Source: AP-15 sp963795485
GTDB lineage: Bacteria; Pseudomonadota; Alphaproteobacteria; ATCC43930; CGMCC-115725
Length of the DNA stretch: 64,000 bases
Assembly: GCA_963795485.1 (NCBI GenBank)
Contig: CAWCIL010000034.1
Span: forward strand, 62,001-126,000
Direction: 5' to 3'
A model generated the notes under the pieces. It saw nothing but the letters and a program-made list of their open reading frames with translations, was not told the origin of the DNA and did no database searches. Of this stretch, positions 25,809-35,035 are shown one piece after another. How positions within the stretch are numbered: position 1 is the first letter of the stretch; every line of letters starts with the position of its first letter. The translations under genes were made by a program, and so were the position numbers.

Positions 25809-25829
25809 GGAGACCTTGCCCCCCATTCA

Positions 25830-26411
25830 CTAGAAAGCTCGCTTGTCGCCGACAATTTTTCCCGGGGCGCCTGCGCTCGGCGACGCTGACGAGGCTGCGA
25901 TAGGCACCGCGGCACCGTATTTGGCGCTGTAATAAGTAAGCTCCAGCTGGGCGATCGTTACGCGATCGGTCACGGCCGCCACCAGCGACATCACCTGAAT
26001 GAGACCTCCCGAATAGTGCGAAGCCTGCTCGATATTTCGGGATAGCTTTGCGGTCTCGTCATCGATGTCATTTTTAATGTGCAACATTTGTTTCTTGCTA
26101 GCCGGCGCAATTCGGTGTGCGTCAATAACGTATTGAAGATCGATCCGGCGTATCAGGCTCGCGCGTTTGGCCTCGAGCATCGCTTCAGTGGTTTGGAGGA
26201 TTTTGCGCCGGACCAAAATCAGAGCTTGGATCGCACCGCCCGTATACTGTGTGTTCTCATTATCCGCCGCCTTGATTTGGGTGCGAATGTTGGCCAGGTC
26301 CGCGTCGAGGGCCTGAGTTGACGGCTCGGAATGTGCGACCAACAAAAACACGGCCGCTCCTCCGAACATCACTATGGATAACACAACTGCAATCGCGCCG
26401 GTTTTTGCCAT
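25830..26411 (-). CDS. membrane-anchored helical protein of unknown function
   Basis: A 193-residue protein with one N-terminal transmembrane segment (G-A-I-A-V-V-L-S-I-V-M-F-G-G-A-A-V-F-L-L-V), then a mostly helical periplasmic domain rich in charged residues (L-D-A-D-L-A-N-I-R-T-Q-I-K-A-A-D and K-K-Q-M-L-H-I-K-N-D-I). Two Y-x-G-G motifs (Y-T-G-G-A-I-Q-A-L and Y-S-G-G-L-I-Q-V-M), about 76 residues apart, suggest an internal duplication. It ends 21 bases before the start of the secreted protein at 25808. Function unknown. Confidence 0.6.
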   Translation of the reverse strand: MAKTGAIAVVLSIVMFGGAAVFLLVAHSEPSTQALDADLANIRTQIKAADNENTQYTGGAIQALILVRRKILQTTEAMLEAKRASLIRRIDLQYVIDAHRIAPASKKQMLHIKNDIDDETAKLSRNIEQASHYSGGLIQVMSLVAAVTDRVTIAQLELTYYSAKYGAAVPIAASSASPSAGAPGKIVGDKRAF

Positions 26412-26786
26412 TCCCTGCCCTCTCTATGGGTCGCAAAACAGGAGTCGCGATCGCAAATTGCCAACGTGATCCGGGATGCACCAAGAGGCTCGATATTATT
26501 TCGGATAAGGCGTCAGAAATTCGTCCCGAGCGGCCAGTCCATCGAGTGTCTCCAAATTGCCCGACGAAATGGGCTGCCGGTGTAAGCGGAAAACCTGCAG
26601 GATCCCGCCGACGGGCCGAGCGGCGCAGAAATGCCGAGCACATTCAACAGGATGGCCCGGTTTTGCACGTCTCGACACCGGTCATACCCGGAGGGTATTC
26701 CGGTGATCGGCAAACGGCATTTTGAACATCGGCGGCAGTGACGTAGTTTCCCGGCCATCGACGGCTCGGCGAGCGAGGGTGAGACG
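26412..26786. other. 375-base intergenic region
   Basis: Lies between divergently read genes. Open frames on both strands have no ribosome site and no family-like sequence. No strong promoter or repeat was seen. Confidence 0.5.
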
Positions 26787-27845
26787 ATGCAGTTCGGCCT
26801 GTTCGGCAGTGCGGCGGCGCGGCGCGGCAAGGGGCCTGAGGAGGCCGAGTTCGACAGCGCCGAGGGGTTTCACGACTTTATCGAGTACAATGTCGAGGCC
26901 GAGGCGCTGGGCTTTCACAGCAGCTTTGTCGTCGAGCATCATTTCACCGGCTACGGCCAGGTCTCGGCGACGATCAATCTCTTGACCTGGCTCGGCGCCC
27001 GCACCCGCCGGCTGCGCCTCGGCACCGCGGTCATGGTGCTGCCGTGGCACAACCCGGTATTGCTGGCCGAGCAGGCGGCGACGCTCGATCTCCTATCCGG
27101 CGGCCGGCTCGATTTCGGCGTCGGCAAGGGCTATCGCTACAACGAGTTCGCCGGCTTTTGCGTGGCCATGGACGAGGCCGACGCGCGCTTCGACGAGGCG
27201 CTCGCGGTGATCCTCAAGGCATGGACCGCCGACGAGCCGTTCTCGCATCGCGGCAAGTACTGGCAGTTCGACAACATCGCCGTCGAGCCGCCGACCGCGC
27301 AGCGTCCGCACCCGTCGATCTGGATGGGGGCCGGCAGCGAGCGCTCGATCCGCCGCGTTGCCGCCCAGGGCTATCACCTGCTGCTCGGGCAATACGCTTC
27401 GCCGGCTAACGTCGCCGCCAACATCGCGATCTACCGATCCGAGGTCGAGGCGCGTGGCCGCATTTTCGACCCGATGCAGGTCGCGGTGACCCGCGCCTTT
27501 TTCGTCTGCGACACCGCCGCCGAGCGCGAGGCGGCAATGGAGCGCCGGCTGGCCAACCGGCTGCGCCAGCTGAAGCTCGCGACCACGCCCGACGGCACCG
27601 TGCATGGCGGGCCCGACCGCGCCACGGGCGATCCCAAGGCGGTCAACGAAGCAAGTGCGATGTACGGCAATCCCGATCACATCGCCCTGCGGCTCGATCA
27701 GCTGCGCGCGGCCGGCGCCGGCTATGTGCTGATCAACGGCGGCGGCTCGGGCGGTGGATCGCGCGGCCGCTCGAGCCTGCGCCGCTTCGCCCGCGAAGTG
27801 ATGCCGCATTTCGCCGACGCCTCCGCACCGCGCGCCGCCGAGTAG
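26787..27845 (+). CDS. LLM-class flavin-dependent oxidoreductase
   Basis: Intact 352-residue luciferase-like enzyme, closely related to the gene at 19058: M-Q-F-G-L-F-G-S, G-F-H-D-F-I-E-Y-N-V-E-A-E-A-L, V-V-E-H-H-F-T-G-Y-G and V-L-P-W-H-N-P-V-L-L-A-E-Q-A are nearly identical. The C-terminal part has a Gly-rich insertion (G-G-G-S-G-G-G-S-R-G). The ATG follows GCGAGGGTGAG. The other three such genes lie 6-9 kb away on the opposite strand. Confidence 0.9.
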   Translation: MQFGLFGSAAARRGKGPEEAEFDSAEGFHDFIEYNVEAEALGFHSSFVVEHHFTGYGQVSATINLLTWLGARTRRLRLGTAVMVLPWHNPVLLAEQAATLDLLSGGRLDFGVGKGYRYNEFAGFCVAMDEADARFDEALAVILKAWTADEPFSHRGKYWQFDNIAVEPPTAQRPHPSIWMGAGSERSIRRVAAQGYHLLLGQYASPANVAANIAIYRSEVEARGRIFDPMQVAVTRAFFVCDTAAEREAAMERRLANRLRQLKLATTPDGTVHGGPDRATGDPKAVNEASAMYGNPDHIALRLDQLRAAGAGYVLINGGGSGGGSRGRSSLRRFAREVMPHFADASAPRAAE

Positions 27846-28025
27846 CCGGAGCCGCCGCCGGGTCGGGCGGCCGCTGCTGCGCGGCCTTCGCCGGCGGGCT
27901 GCTTGCGGGCGGGCTTGCTTGCGGGCGGAGGTGGCGTGTAACTCTGCGGCAGCGATGATGGCGAGGTTGCGCCAAGGCCGGAGCGGCGTCAGAGCCATCG
28001 GGCGGTCACAGTCGGAGGGAGCGAG

Positions 28026-28949
28026 ATGCGCATCGTCATCGTCGGCCAGCAGGCCTTTGGCAAGGCCGTGCTCGAGGCCTTTATCGCGCGCGGCGACGAG
28101 ATCGCCGGGGTGTTCGCGGCACCGGACAAGCCGGGCGCCCGGCCCGATCCGCTGGTCGCCGCCGCCGAGGAGCGCAAGCTCCCCGTTCACCGCTTCCCGC
28201 GCTATTCGAGCGACGAGGCGAAGGGCGCCCTTGCCGACCTCAAGGCCGATCTCGGCGTCATGGCCTATGTGCTGCTGTTCGCCCCGCCCGAATTCTGCGC
28301 GATCCCGAAGCACGGGATGATCCAGTTCCATCCCTCGCTGCTGCCGTTGCATCGCGGGCCGTCCTCGATCCCGTGGGCGATCATCCGCGGGCGCAGCGAA
28401 ACCGGGCTGTCGATCTTCCGCCCGACCCCAGGTCTCGACGAAGGGCCGGTCATCCTGCAAAAGCGCATCCCGATCGGGCCCGCCGATACCGCCGGGTCCC
28501 TCTATTTCGACAAGATCTTTCCGATGGGGGTGGAGGCATTGGTCGAGGCCGCCGATCTCGTGGTCCGGGGCCGGGCGGTTGAGACCACCCAGGACGAGGA
28601 CCGCGCCACCTATGAAGGCTGGGTGCGCGACGCCGAATCCCGGATCAACTGGGCGAGCCACGTCGATTTCATCTACGACCTGATCCGCGGCTGCAACCCG
28701 GCGCCGGGTGCGTGGACCATGTTCGGCGAGCAGAAGCTCTATCTGTTCGATGCGAAAAAGGTCACTGCGGCTACGTTTGGCGCGGTGCGCGGCAAGAAGA
28801 TCGGCGAGGTCGTCTCGGCCGGTCCCGAGGGGTTGCGCATCCTCGCCCAGGGCGGCTATGTCGAAGTTTCGCGGGTGCGTCTCGACAACGGCGCCAAGAT
28901 CGCCGCCAGCGAAGCAGGGATCGAGGCGGGGACCATGCTTGGCGTCTAG
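28026..28949 (+). CDS. formyltetrahydrofolate hydrolase/formyltransferase-like protein
   Basis: A 307-residue protein of the formyltransferase fold (N-terminal) plus a formyltransferase C-terminal domain. The signature reads F-H-P-S-L-L-P-L-H-R-G-P-S-S-I-P-W, then G-L-S-I-F-R-P-T-P-G-L-D-E-G. The His and Asp of the active site are present, but Gln precedes where methionyl-tRNA formyltransferase has Asn; this and the later sequence are closer to the hydrolase domain of 10-formyl-THF dehydrogenase. A role in one-carbon folate turnover is likely, not initiator tRNA formylation. ATG at 28026 follows AGGGAGCGAG. Confidence 0.82.
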   Translation: MRIVIVGQQAFGKAVLEAFIARGDEIAGVFAAPDKPGARPDPLVAAAEERKLPVHRFPRYSSDEAKGALADLKADLGVMAYVLLFAPPEFCAIPKHGMIQFHPSLLPLHRGPSSIPWAIIRGRSETGLSIFRPTPGLDEGPVILQKRIPIGPADTAGSLYFDKIFPMGVEALVEAADLVVRGRAVETTQDEDRATYEGWVRDAESRINWASHVDFIYDLIRGCNPAPGAWTMFGEQKLYLFDAKKVTAATFGAVRGKKIGEVVSAGPEGLRILAQGGYVEVSRVRLDNGAKIAASEAGIEAGTMLGV

Positions 28950-28992
28950 ACGGCATCCGGGAAGGTAGCGTACGGGATGGTCCGACTTGTTT

Positions 28993-29079
28993 GTCATTGC
29001 GAGGAGCGCAACGACGAAGCAATCTCGGTCCGACGACGGGACTCCCCCTTCGGGATTGCTTCGTCCTGCTCGCAATGAC
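28993..29079. repeat. dispersed inverted repeat (GTCATTGCGAG type)
   Basis: GTCATTGCGAG (28993-29003) and CTCGCAATGAC (29069-29079) are exact reverse complements, as are ACGAAGCAATC (29014-29024) and GATTGCTTCGT (29054-29064). The whole forms a long imperfect cruciform. I recognise it as the very common intergenic palindrome of alphaproteobacteria. It lies between two convergent genes. Confidence 0.75.
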
Positions 29080-29125
29080 GGCTCACGACGGCTGAACCGA
29101 GCGGATCACCAGCGAGGGTCCGCGG

Positions 29126-30458
29126 TCAGCTGGCCAGCGGGTGGGGGCGGGGGTTCGAGCCGTCGGTAAAGCGCGACAGGCGGAACGGCGTCGGATCGAC
29201 CAGCGTTGGGGCGCCCATGACCATGTCGGCGACGAGCTTGCCGGCGCCCGGGCCGATGCCGAAGCCGTGCCCCGAAAACCCGGTGGCGATGAAAAAGCCG
29301 GGCAGGCTTTCGACCGGCGAGATCACCGGGATCGCGTCGGGCATCACGTCGATCATGCCGCCCCAGCTCTCGGCCACCGCCATGTCGCGGAACACCGGAA
29401 AGGCGGCACCGACGGCAGCCTTGGCGCGGTCGAGGACGAATGGGTCGGGCTCGGGGTCGAGGGTCCGCACCGCCTCGAAGGGCGTCGCCTCGTCCAATCC
29501 CCAGCGCCGCTTCATTTGCCATTCATCGACCCAGCGCCGGCCGACCCGGAATCGCAATTTCTTCCAGTGCAGCCGCACCGCCGGCAAATACTCGCGAACG
29601 AGGCGGAAATTGTCGGGGACGAGGTCGATCGTGCGCACCCCCAAGGTGGCGACCGTGTAGCCGCCGTCCATCCGCTTGCGAAACCCGAAGAGGCCACCCG
29701 AGGCGGAAATCTCGGGGCCGCCCGAGATCGGCTCGGTGCGCATGACCGAGGCCAGCACCTTGAGCTGCGGTAGTGCGACGCCGAGATTGCCACAGAACAG
29801 CCGCGACCACGCCCCGCCGGCGAGCACGACCGAGCCGCAAGCGATCCGGCCCTTCTCGGTGACGACGGCCGAGACCCGCCCGCGCCGCGGTTTCGATGCC
29901 GCGCACCGCGCATCGGGTCAGGATCGCCGCACCCCGCCGCCGCGCCATCTCGGCGATCGCCGGTGCCGCGCGCTGCGGCTCGGCCTTGCCGTCGCTCGGG
30001 GTATAGAGCGCGCCCGCCCAATTGCCGGTCAGCCCGGGCATCAGCTCCGTCGCCTCGGCGCGGGTCAGGAGCCTGGTGTCGAGCTGGTATTGCCGCGCAT
30101 GCTCGAGCCAGGATTCGAGCTGGGCCAACTCGGCCGGGTTCTCGGCCAGGTACATGATGCCGCACTGGCGAAACCCGGTTTCGGCCTCGACCCGCTCATT
30201 GATGCCCTGCCACAGCCGCAGGCTCTCGATGATCAGCGGGATCTCGCGCGGGTCGCGGCCCATCTTGCGGCACCAGCCCCAATTGCGGCTCGACTGCTCG
30301 CCGGCAATATGGCCCTTTTCGCACAGCGCGACCGAGACGCCCTTTTCCGCCAGAAACAGCGCAGCGCTGGCGCCGATGATGCCGCCGCCGACGATCACGA
30401 CATCGGCCTGCGCCGGCAGCGCCTCGTCGGAACGGACCGGATCGACCCGCGGCGCCAT
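29126..30458 (-). CDS. FAD-dependent amine/amino-acid oxidoreductase (one frameshift)
   Basis: DAO-family flavoprotein, about 444 residues when joined. The N-terminal dinucleotide fold reads V-V-I-V-G-G-G-I-I-G-A-S-A-A-L-F-L-A; the C-terminal part has G-F-F-I-A-T-G-F-S-G-H-G-F-G-I-G-P-G-A-G, typical of glycine/sarcosine/D-amino-acid oxidases. The frame slips near 29870-29890 (gcgggtctcggcc). The neighbouring folate gene and the glycine cleavage operon suggest N-methylglycine or amino-acid demethylation, but that is only inference. Confidence 0.85.
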
Positions 30459-30642
30459 CGCGTTACCGAAGAGCCCTCGAGACCGGGGCGCGCAGTTTCG
30501 GCGCCCGCGCGGAAGCGTGGGGCCTAGGCGAAGCGACCGGAGACCTGCCGCCCTGGGTTCCCGCTCTCGCCGGGATGACGAGGCGATAGGGAGCAGCGCA
30601 CTGGGTTTATCGGTGCAGACTCACCAATGTAACCGGTCACGC

Positions 30643-31756
30643 TCAGTCGATCGCGGCGTGCACCAAATTGGCGACCCGGTCGAGCCGGGCCGAATGAAAT
30701 GGGTCGGGCTGGACGAAATTGCTGAGGTAGGTGAACGACACTCCGCTCGTCGGGTCGGCCCAGGAATAGGACGTGCCGGCCCCGCCATGGCCGAAGGTCT
30801 GCGGCGCGGCGATCGCGCCGAGGCCGCGGATGCGGTCGCTGTCGCCGCGCACATGCGGCCCGAGCCCGCGATGCATCGGGATGCCGCCCATCTGCGTCGT
30901 CGCCGCGCTCGCCGGTGTGATTGCGGGTGACGTAGCTGACGAGCCGCGGCGAGAACATCCGCACCTCGCCGAGACGGCCTTGGCCCAACAGCATCTGATA
31001 GAACGCCGCCATGCCGCGCGCAGTCGCATAGCCGCCGCCGCTCGGCATCCCCGCCGCCTTGAATTCGGGCGAGTTGTCTCGCGGCTCGGGCGCGTAGGTG
31101 TCGGCGCAGCGCCCCTGCTCGCCGCTTGGTACGCCGACGAAGATGTCGTCGGCGAGGCCGAGCGGCGCCAACACCTTGTCGCGGATCACGTGGCGGTAGT
31201 CCTGGCCGGTCACCGCTTCGATCACCATCGCCTGGGTCAGATGCGCGGCGCGCGGGTGGTATTGCAGCCGCGTCCCCGGGGTCCAGTCGAGCGAGAAATC
31301 GCACACCTCGGCGCGCATCCGCGCATGGTCGGTCCAGGTCGCCCGGGTCACGTCGCCGCTCGGAAAGCCGCCCTGATGCGTCATCACTTGTTGCAGGGTG
31401 ATCTCGGCCTTGCCGCGCTGGGCGAATTCCGGCAGGTGGTCGGCGATCTTGTCCATGAACGAGAGCCGGCCCTCCTCGATCAGGGCCCACACCGCGGAGC
31501 TGGTCAGCACCTTCGTCTGGCTGAACAACAGGAACAGGGTCTCGCCGGTCGCCGGCTCCTTGCGCGGCTCGGTCCTGGCGTCGCCATAGCTGCGGTACAG
31601 CGCCAATTGCCCGTGCCGCGCCAGCGCGATCTGCGCACCGGGATAGCGCCCTTCCTCGATATGCTGGCGAATCAGCCGGTCGAGATGCTGCAACGGTTTG
31701 GCGGCGAAGCCGAGCGTCGTGGGGTCGCCGGCGGGCAGCGGATAACGGTCGGGCAT
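30643..31756 (-). CDS. class C beta-lactamase-like serine hydrolase (one frameshift)
   Basis: About 371 residues. The S-x-x-K active-site motif is S-Q-T-K near residue 80 (F-L-L-F-S-Q-T-K-V-L-T); the second-motif tyrosine appears as L-Q-Y-H-P; the C-terminal triad is H-G-G-A-G-T-S. This pattern fits EstB-type esterases or D-amino-peptidases more than true beta-lactamases. No signal peptide is seen at M-P-D-R-Y, suggesting a cytoplasmic enzyme. The frame slips near 30895-30915; the C-terminal 86 residues (T-T-Q-M-G-G-I-P-M-H onward) follow in the other frame. Confidence 0.83.
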
Positions 31757-31895
31757 GGCGGGCTCCTTGGGCGAGTTCGCAAGATGCGATGCTACATGAC
31801 TGGCGCGTTCTGCGGGAGAGGAATGCGACGGGAACCGGCATCGGGCGGAAGCGGCTGGCATTGCGCTGAGGGCGGTGGTACACCGGCGGAGCTGA

Positions 31896-32122
31896 TTGCA
31901 CGCCCGCAGGAGAGGTCGCGACCCCGGCTTGAACCGGAGACGCGGCGCCGAAGGAGCAACCGCCCCGGAAACTCTCAGGCAAAAGGACCGCGGGCGGAAG
32001 GGCGCTCTGGAAAGCAGCGGGCGGGGGTCGTACCTCATCCGCTCACCGAAGGAGTAAGCCCGGCGGCGGGTGATCCGCCGCTCGGGTGAATCTCTCAGGG
32101 TCCACGACAGAGGGGGCATCGC
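31896..32122 (+). promoter_or_regulatory. tandem glycine riboswitch
   Basis: Two adjacent glycine aptamers. The first has GGAGAGGTC, then GCCGAAGGAGCAA and ACTCTCAGGCAAAAGGACCG; the second has CACCGAAGGAGTAA and ATCTCTCAGGGTCC followed by the closing GACAGAGGGGGC. Both show the conserved bulges and the short linker of cooperative tandem glycine switches. It lies directly upstream of the gcvT ribosome site, so glycine would switch on the cleavage operon. Confidence 0.95.
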
Positions 32123-32159
32123 CGGACGCATCCGCGTCCGCTCTGTCGGAGGTGACGGG

Positions 32160-33290
32160 GTGCCCGCTGTCGATGCTGCGCCGCTGCGGCGCACGCCGCT
32201 CTACCGATTGCACCAGTCGCTCGGCGCCCGGATGGTGCCGTTCGCCGGCTATGAGATGCCGTTGCAGTACCCGGCCGGGATTCTCGCCGAGCATCTGCAC
32301 ACCCGCGCCCAGGCGGGGCTGTTCGACGTCTCGCATATGGGCCAGATGCGGATCGCCGGGAGCGACCCGGCCGCGGCGCTCGAAACGCTGGTGCCCGGAG
32401 ACATCCGCGCGCTGGCGCCAATGCGGATGCGCTATTCGCTCTTACTTAACGGTACCGGCGGCATCCTCGACGATCTGATGGCGACCCGGCTCGCCGACGG
32501 GCTGTTCGATGGCGGCCTGTTCGTCGTGGTCAACGCCGCACGCAAGGAGGCTGACCTCGCCCATGTGCGCGATCGCCTCGCCGGCACCGCGGCGGTCGAA
32601 CCGCTCGAGGACCGGGCCTTGCTGGCGTTGCAGGGTCCGGCTGCCGCGGCGGTGCTGGCGCGCCTCGCCCCGGGCGTCGAGCTGATGCCGTTCATGACTG
32701 CCGCGGAACTGGCGCTTGACGGACGCCAATGCCTGGTCACGCGTTCGGGCTATACCGGCGAGGACGGGTTCGAGATTTCGCTGCCGGCGGCCGATGCGCC
32801 GGGATTGGCCGAAAAGCTGCTGGCCGAGCCGGAGGTGATGCCGATCGGCCTTGGCGCGCGCGATTCGCTGCGTCTCGAAGCCGGGCTGTGCCTTTGCGGG
32901 CAGGACATCGACGAAACCACGACCCCGATCGAGGCCGATCTCGCCTGGACCATCGGCAAGAGACGGCGCGAGGAAGGCGGCTTCCCCGGCGCCGCGGCGA
33001 TCCTGCGCCAGCTCGCCCAAGGAGCATCGCGCAAACGGCTCGGCATCCGCCCGGATGGCCGCGCTCCGGCACGCGAATCGACTGTGATCGCAGATGACGC
33101 CGGCAACGAGATCGGCCGGGTGACCAGCGGCGGCTTTGGCCCCTCGCTCGGGGCGCCGGTGGCGATGGGCTATGTCGATGCTGCCCATGCGGCCGAGGGC
33201 GCTCCGCTGTCGCTGCTGGTCCGCGGCTCGCCCCGCCCGGCGCGAATCGTCCCGCTGCCCTTTGTCCCGCACCGCTATCACCGCGGCTGA
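32160..33290 (+). CDS. gcvT: glycine cleavage system T protein (aminomethyltransferase)
   Basis: Transfers the methylene group from the aminomethyl-lipoyl H protein to tetrahydrofolate, releasing ammonia. The 376-residue protein opens T-P-L-Y-R-L-H-Q-S-L-G-A-R-M-V-P-F-A-G-Y-E-M-P-L-Q-Y and continues F-D-V-S-H-M-G-Q; S-G-Y-T-G-E-D-G-F-E and a late G-x-x-T-S-G-G-F-G-P motif are present. GTG at 32160 is chosen because GGAGG precedes it at 7 bases and it starts right after the riboswitch. First gene of gcvT-H-PA-PB. Confidence 0.95.
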   Translation: MPAVDAAPLRRTPLYRLHQSLGARMVPFAGYEMPLQYPAGILAEHLHTRAQAGLFDVSHMGQMRIAGSDPAAALETLVPGDIRALAPMRMRYSLLLNGTGGILDDLMATRLADGLFDGGLFVVVNAARKEADLAHVRDRLAGTAAVEPLEDRALLALQGPAAAAVLARLAPGVELMPFMTAAELALDGRQCLVTRSGYTGEDGFEISLPAADAPGLAEKLLAEPEVMPIGLGARDSLRLEAGLCLCGQDIDETTTPIEADLAWTIGKRRREEGGFPGAAAILRQLAQGASRKRLGIRPDGRAPARESTVIADDAGNEIGRVTSGGFGPSLGAPVAMGYVDAAHAAEGAPLSLLVRGSPRPARIVPLPFVPHRYHRG

Positions 33291-33310
33291 CCCGCAGAAG
33301 GAACCCGCCG

Positions 33311-33688
33311 ATGACGGCACTTCGCTTTACCAGGGACCACGAATGGGTTCGCCTCGACGGCGATTTGGCCGTGATCGGCGTTACCGACTACGCCCAGTCG
33401 CAGCTCGGCGACGTGGTTTACGTCGAGTTGCCGCAGATCGGCCGCCGGATCGAGCAGGGCAAGGAAGCGGCGGTCGTCGAATCGGTCAAGGCGGCGAGCG
33501 AGGTCTTTGCGCCGGTTTCGGGCGAGGTCGCCGAAGTGAACGAGGCGCTCGCCGCCGATCCGGCCACAGTCAATGCCGACCCGATGGGCGCCGGCTGGTT
33601 TCTCAAATTGCGGCTCGACGACCCCAAGCAACTTGAGCCGCTGATGGACGAGGCCGCCTACCGGCGCTTTGTCGAGGAGCAGCATTAG
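33311..33688 (+). CDS. gcvH: glycine cleavage system H protein
   Basis: Lipoyl carrier of the glycine cleavage complex, 125 residues. The lipoylated lysine lies in V-V-E-S-V-K-A-A-S-E (about residue 62). W-V-R-L-D-G at the start and D-P-M-G-A-G-W-F-L-K at the end are conserved. AGAAGGA precedes the ATG. The next gene begins immediately after its stop codon. Confidence 0.96.
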   Translation: MTALRFTRDHEWVRLDGDLAVIGVTDYAQSQLGDVVYVELPQIGRRIEQGKEAAVVESVKAASEVFAPVSGEVAEVNEALAADPATVNADPMGAGWFLKLRLDDPKQLEPLMDEAAYRRFVEEQH

Positions 33689-35035
33689 ATGCGCTATCTG
33701 CCGCTGACCCCGCGCGATCGGGCCGAGATGCTGGCCAAAATCGGCGTCGCCTCGATCGATGCGCTGTTTGCCGAGGTGCCCGAAAATGCCCGGCTCGACG
33801 GCCTCCTCGATCTGCCGCAGGCGAGGGGCGAGATCGAGGTCGAACGCGCGATCGGCGGCATGGCGGCGCGTAACATGGCGGCCGGGTCGGCGCCGTTCTT
33901 CGTCGGCGGCGGGGCCTATCGCCATCATGTCCCGGCCGCGGTCGACCACCTGATCCAGCGCGGCGAATTCCTGACCTCCTACACCCCCTACCAGCCCGAG
34001 TTGTCTCAGGGGACGCTCCAATACCTGTTCGAGTTCCAGACCCAGGTGGCGCTCTTGACCGGCATGGAGGTCGCCAACGCCTCGATGTATGACGGGGCGA
34101 CCGCCTGCGCCGAAGCGGTGATGATGGCCAACCGGGTGGCCGGACGAAGCCAGGCGGTGTTGTCGGGCGGGCTCCATCCGCATTACCGCGAGGTGTGCGA
34201 AACCTACGCCCGCTTCGTTGGGTTCGAGCTGGCGGCGCAGGACCCGGCGCCCGGCGAAACCGAGGACCTGGCGCGGCTGGTCGACGGGGGCACCTCGTGT
34301 GTCGTCGTGCAGAACCCCGATTTCTGGGGCGAATTGCACGACTGGTCGGCACTCGGCCGGGCCTGTCGTGACAAGGGCGCGCTGCTGGTCGTCGTGGTGA
34401 CCGAAATCGTGTCGTTGGGCGCGGTTCGGCCGCCCGGCGAAATGGGCGCCGACATCGTCGCCGCCGAGGGCCAGTCGATCGGCAACGCGCTCAATTTCGG
34501 CGGACCCTATCTGGGCTTGTTCGCCACCCGCGACAAATTCGTGCGCCAGATGCCGGGCCGGCTCGTCGGCCAGACCGTCGACTCGGACGGCAAGCGCGGC
34601 TGGGTCCTGACCTTGTCGACCCGCGAGCAGCACATCCGGCGCGAGCGGGCAACGAGCAACATCTGCACCAATTCGGGCCTATGCGCGCTCGCATTTACGA
34701 TCCACCTGGCGCTGCTCGGCGAGGCGGGTCTCACCCGGCTCGCCCGGCTCAACCATGCTGCGGCCATCGCCCTGGCCGAGCGGCTCGAACGCGTGCCCGG
34801 AGTGCGGCTCGTCAACCGAGCCTTTTTCAACGAGTTCGCCTTGCGCCTGCCGTGCCGGGCCGCACCCATCGTCGAGGCGCTCGCCGACCAGGGCGTGCTC
34901 GGGGGCATTCCGATCAGCCGGCTTTATCCGGACCGGCCCGAGCTGGCCGATCTGCTGCTGGTGGCGGCGACCGAAACCACGACCGCGGCAGACATCGAGC
35001 GGCTCGCGCACGGTTTGGCGGAGGTTTTGTCGTGA
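33689..35035 (+). CDS. gcvPA: glycine dehydrogenase (decarboxylating) subunit 1
   Basis: First half of the split, PLP-dependent P protein, 448 residues. F-V-G-G-G-A-Y-R-H-H-V-P, T-S-Y-T-P-Y-Q-P-E-L-S-Q-G-T-L-Q and E-V-A-N-A-S-M-Y-D-G-A-T-A are typical. ATG directly abuts the gcvH stop and the last bases overlap the GTG of gcvPB, so the four gcv genes are translated as one block. The two-subunit form is found in many alphaproteobacteria and Gram-positive bacteria. Confidence 0.96.
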   Translation: MRYLPLTPRDRAEMLAKIGVASIDALFAEVPENARLDGLLDLPQARGEIEVERAIGGMAARNMAAGSAPFFVGGGAYRHHVPAAVDHLIQRGEFLTSYTPYQPELSQGTLQYLFEFQTQVALLTGMEVANASMYDGATACAEAVMMANRVAGRSQAVLSGGLHPHYREVCETYARFVGFELAAQDPAPGETEDLARLVDGGTSCVVVQNPDFWGELHDWSALGRACRDKGALLVVVVTEIVSLGAVRPPGEMGADIVAAEGQSIGNALNFGGPYLGLFATRDKFVRQMPGRLVGQTVDSDGKRGWVLTLSTREQHIRRERATSNICTNSGLCALAFTIHLALLGEAGLTRLARLNHAAAIALAERLERVPGVRLVNRAFFNEFALRLPCRAAPIVEALADQGVLGGIPISRLYPDRPELADLLLVAATETTTAADIERLAHGLAEVLS

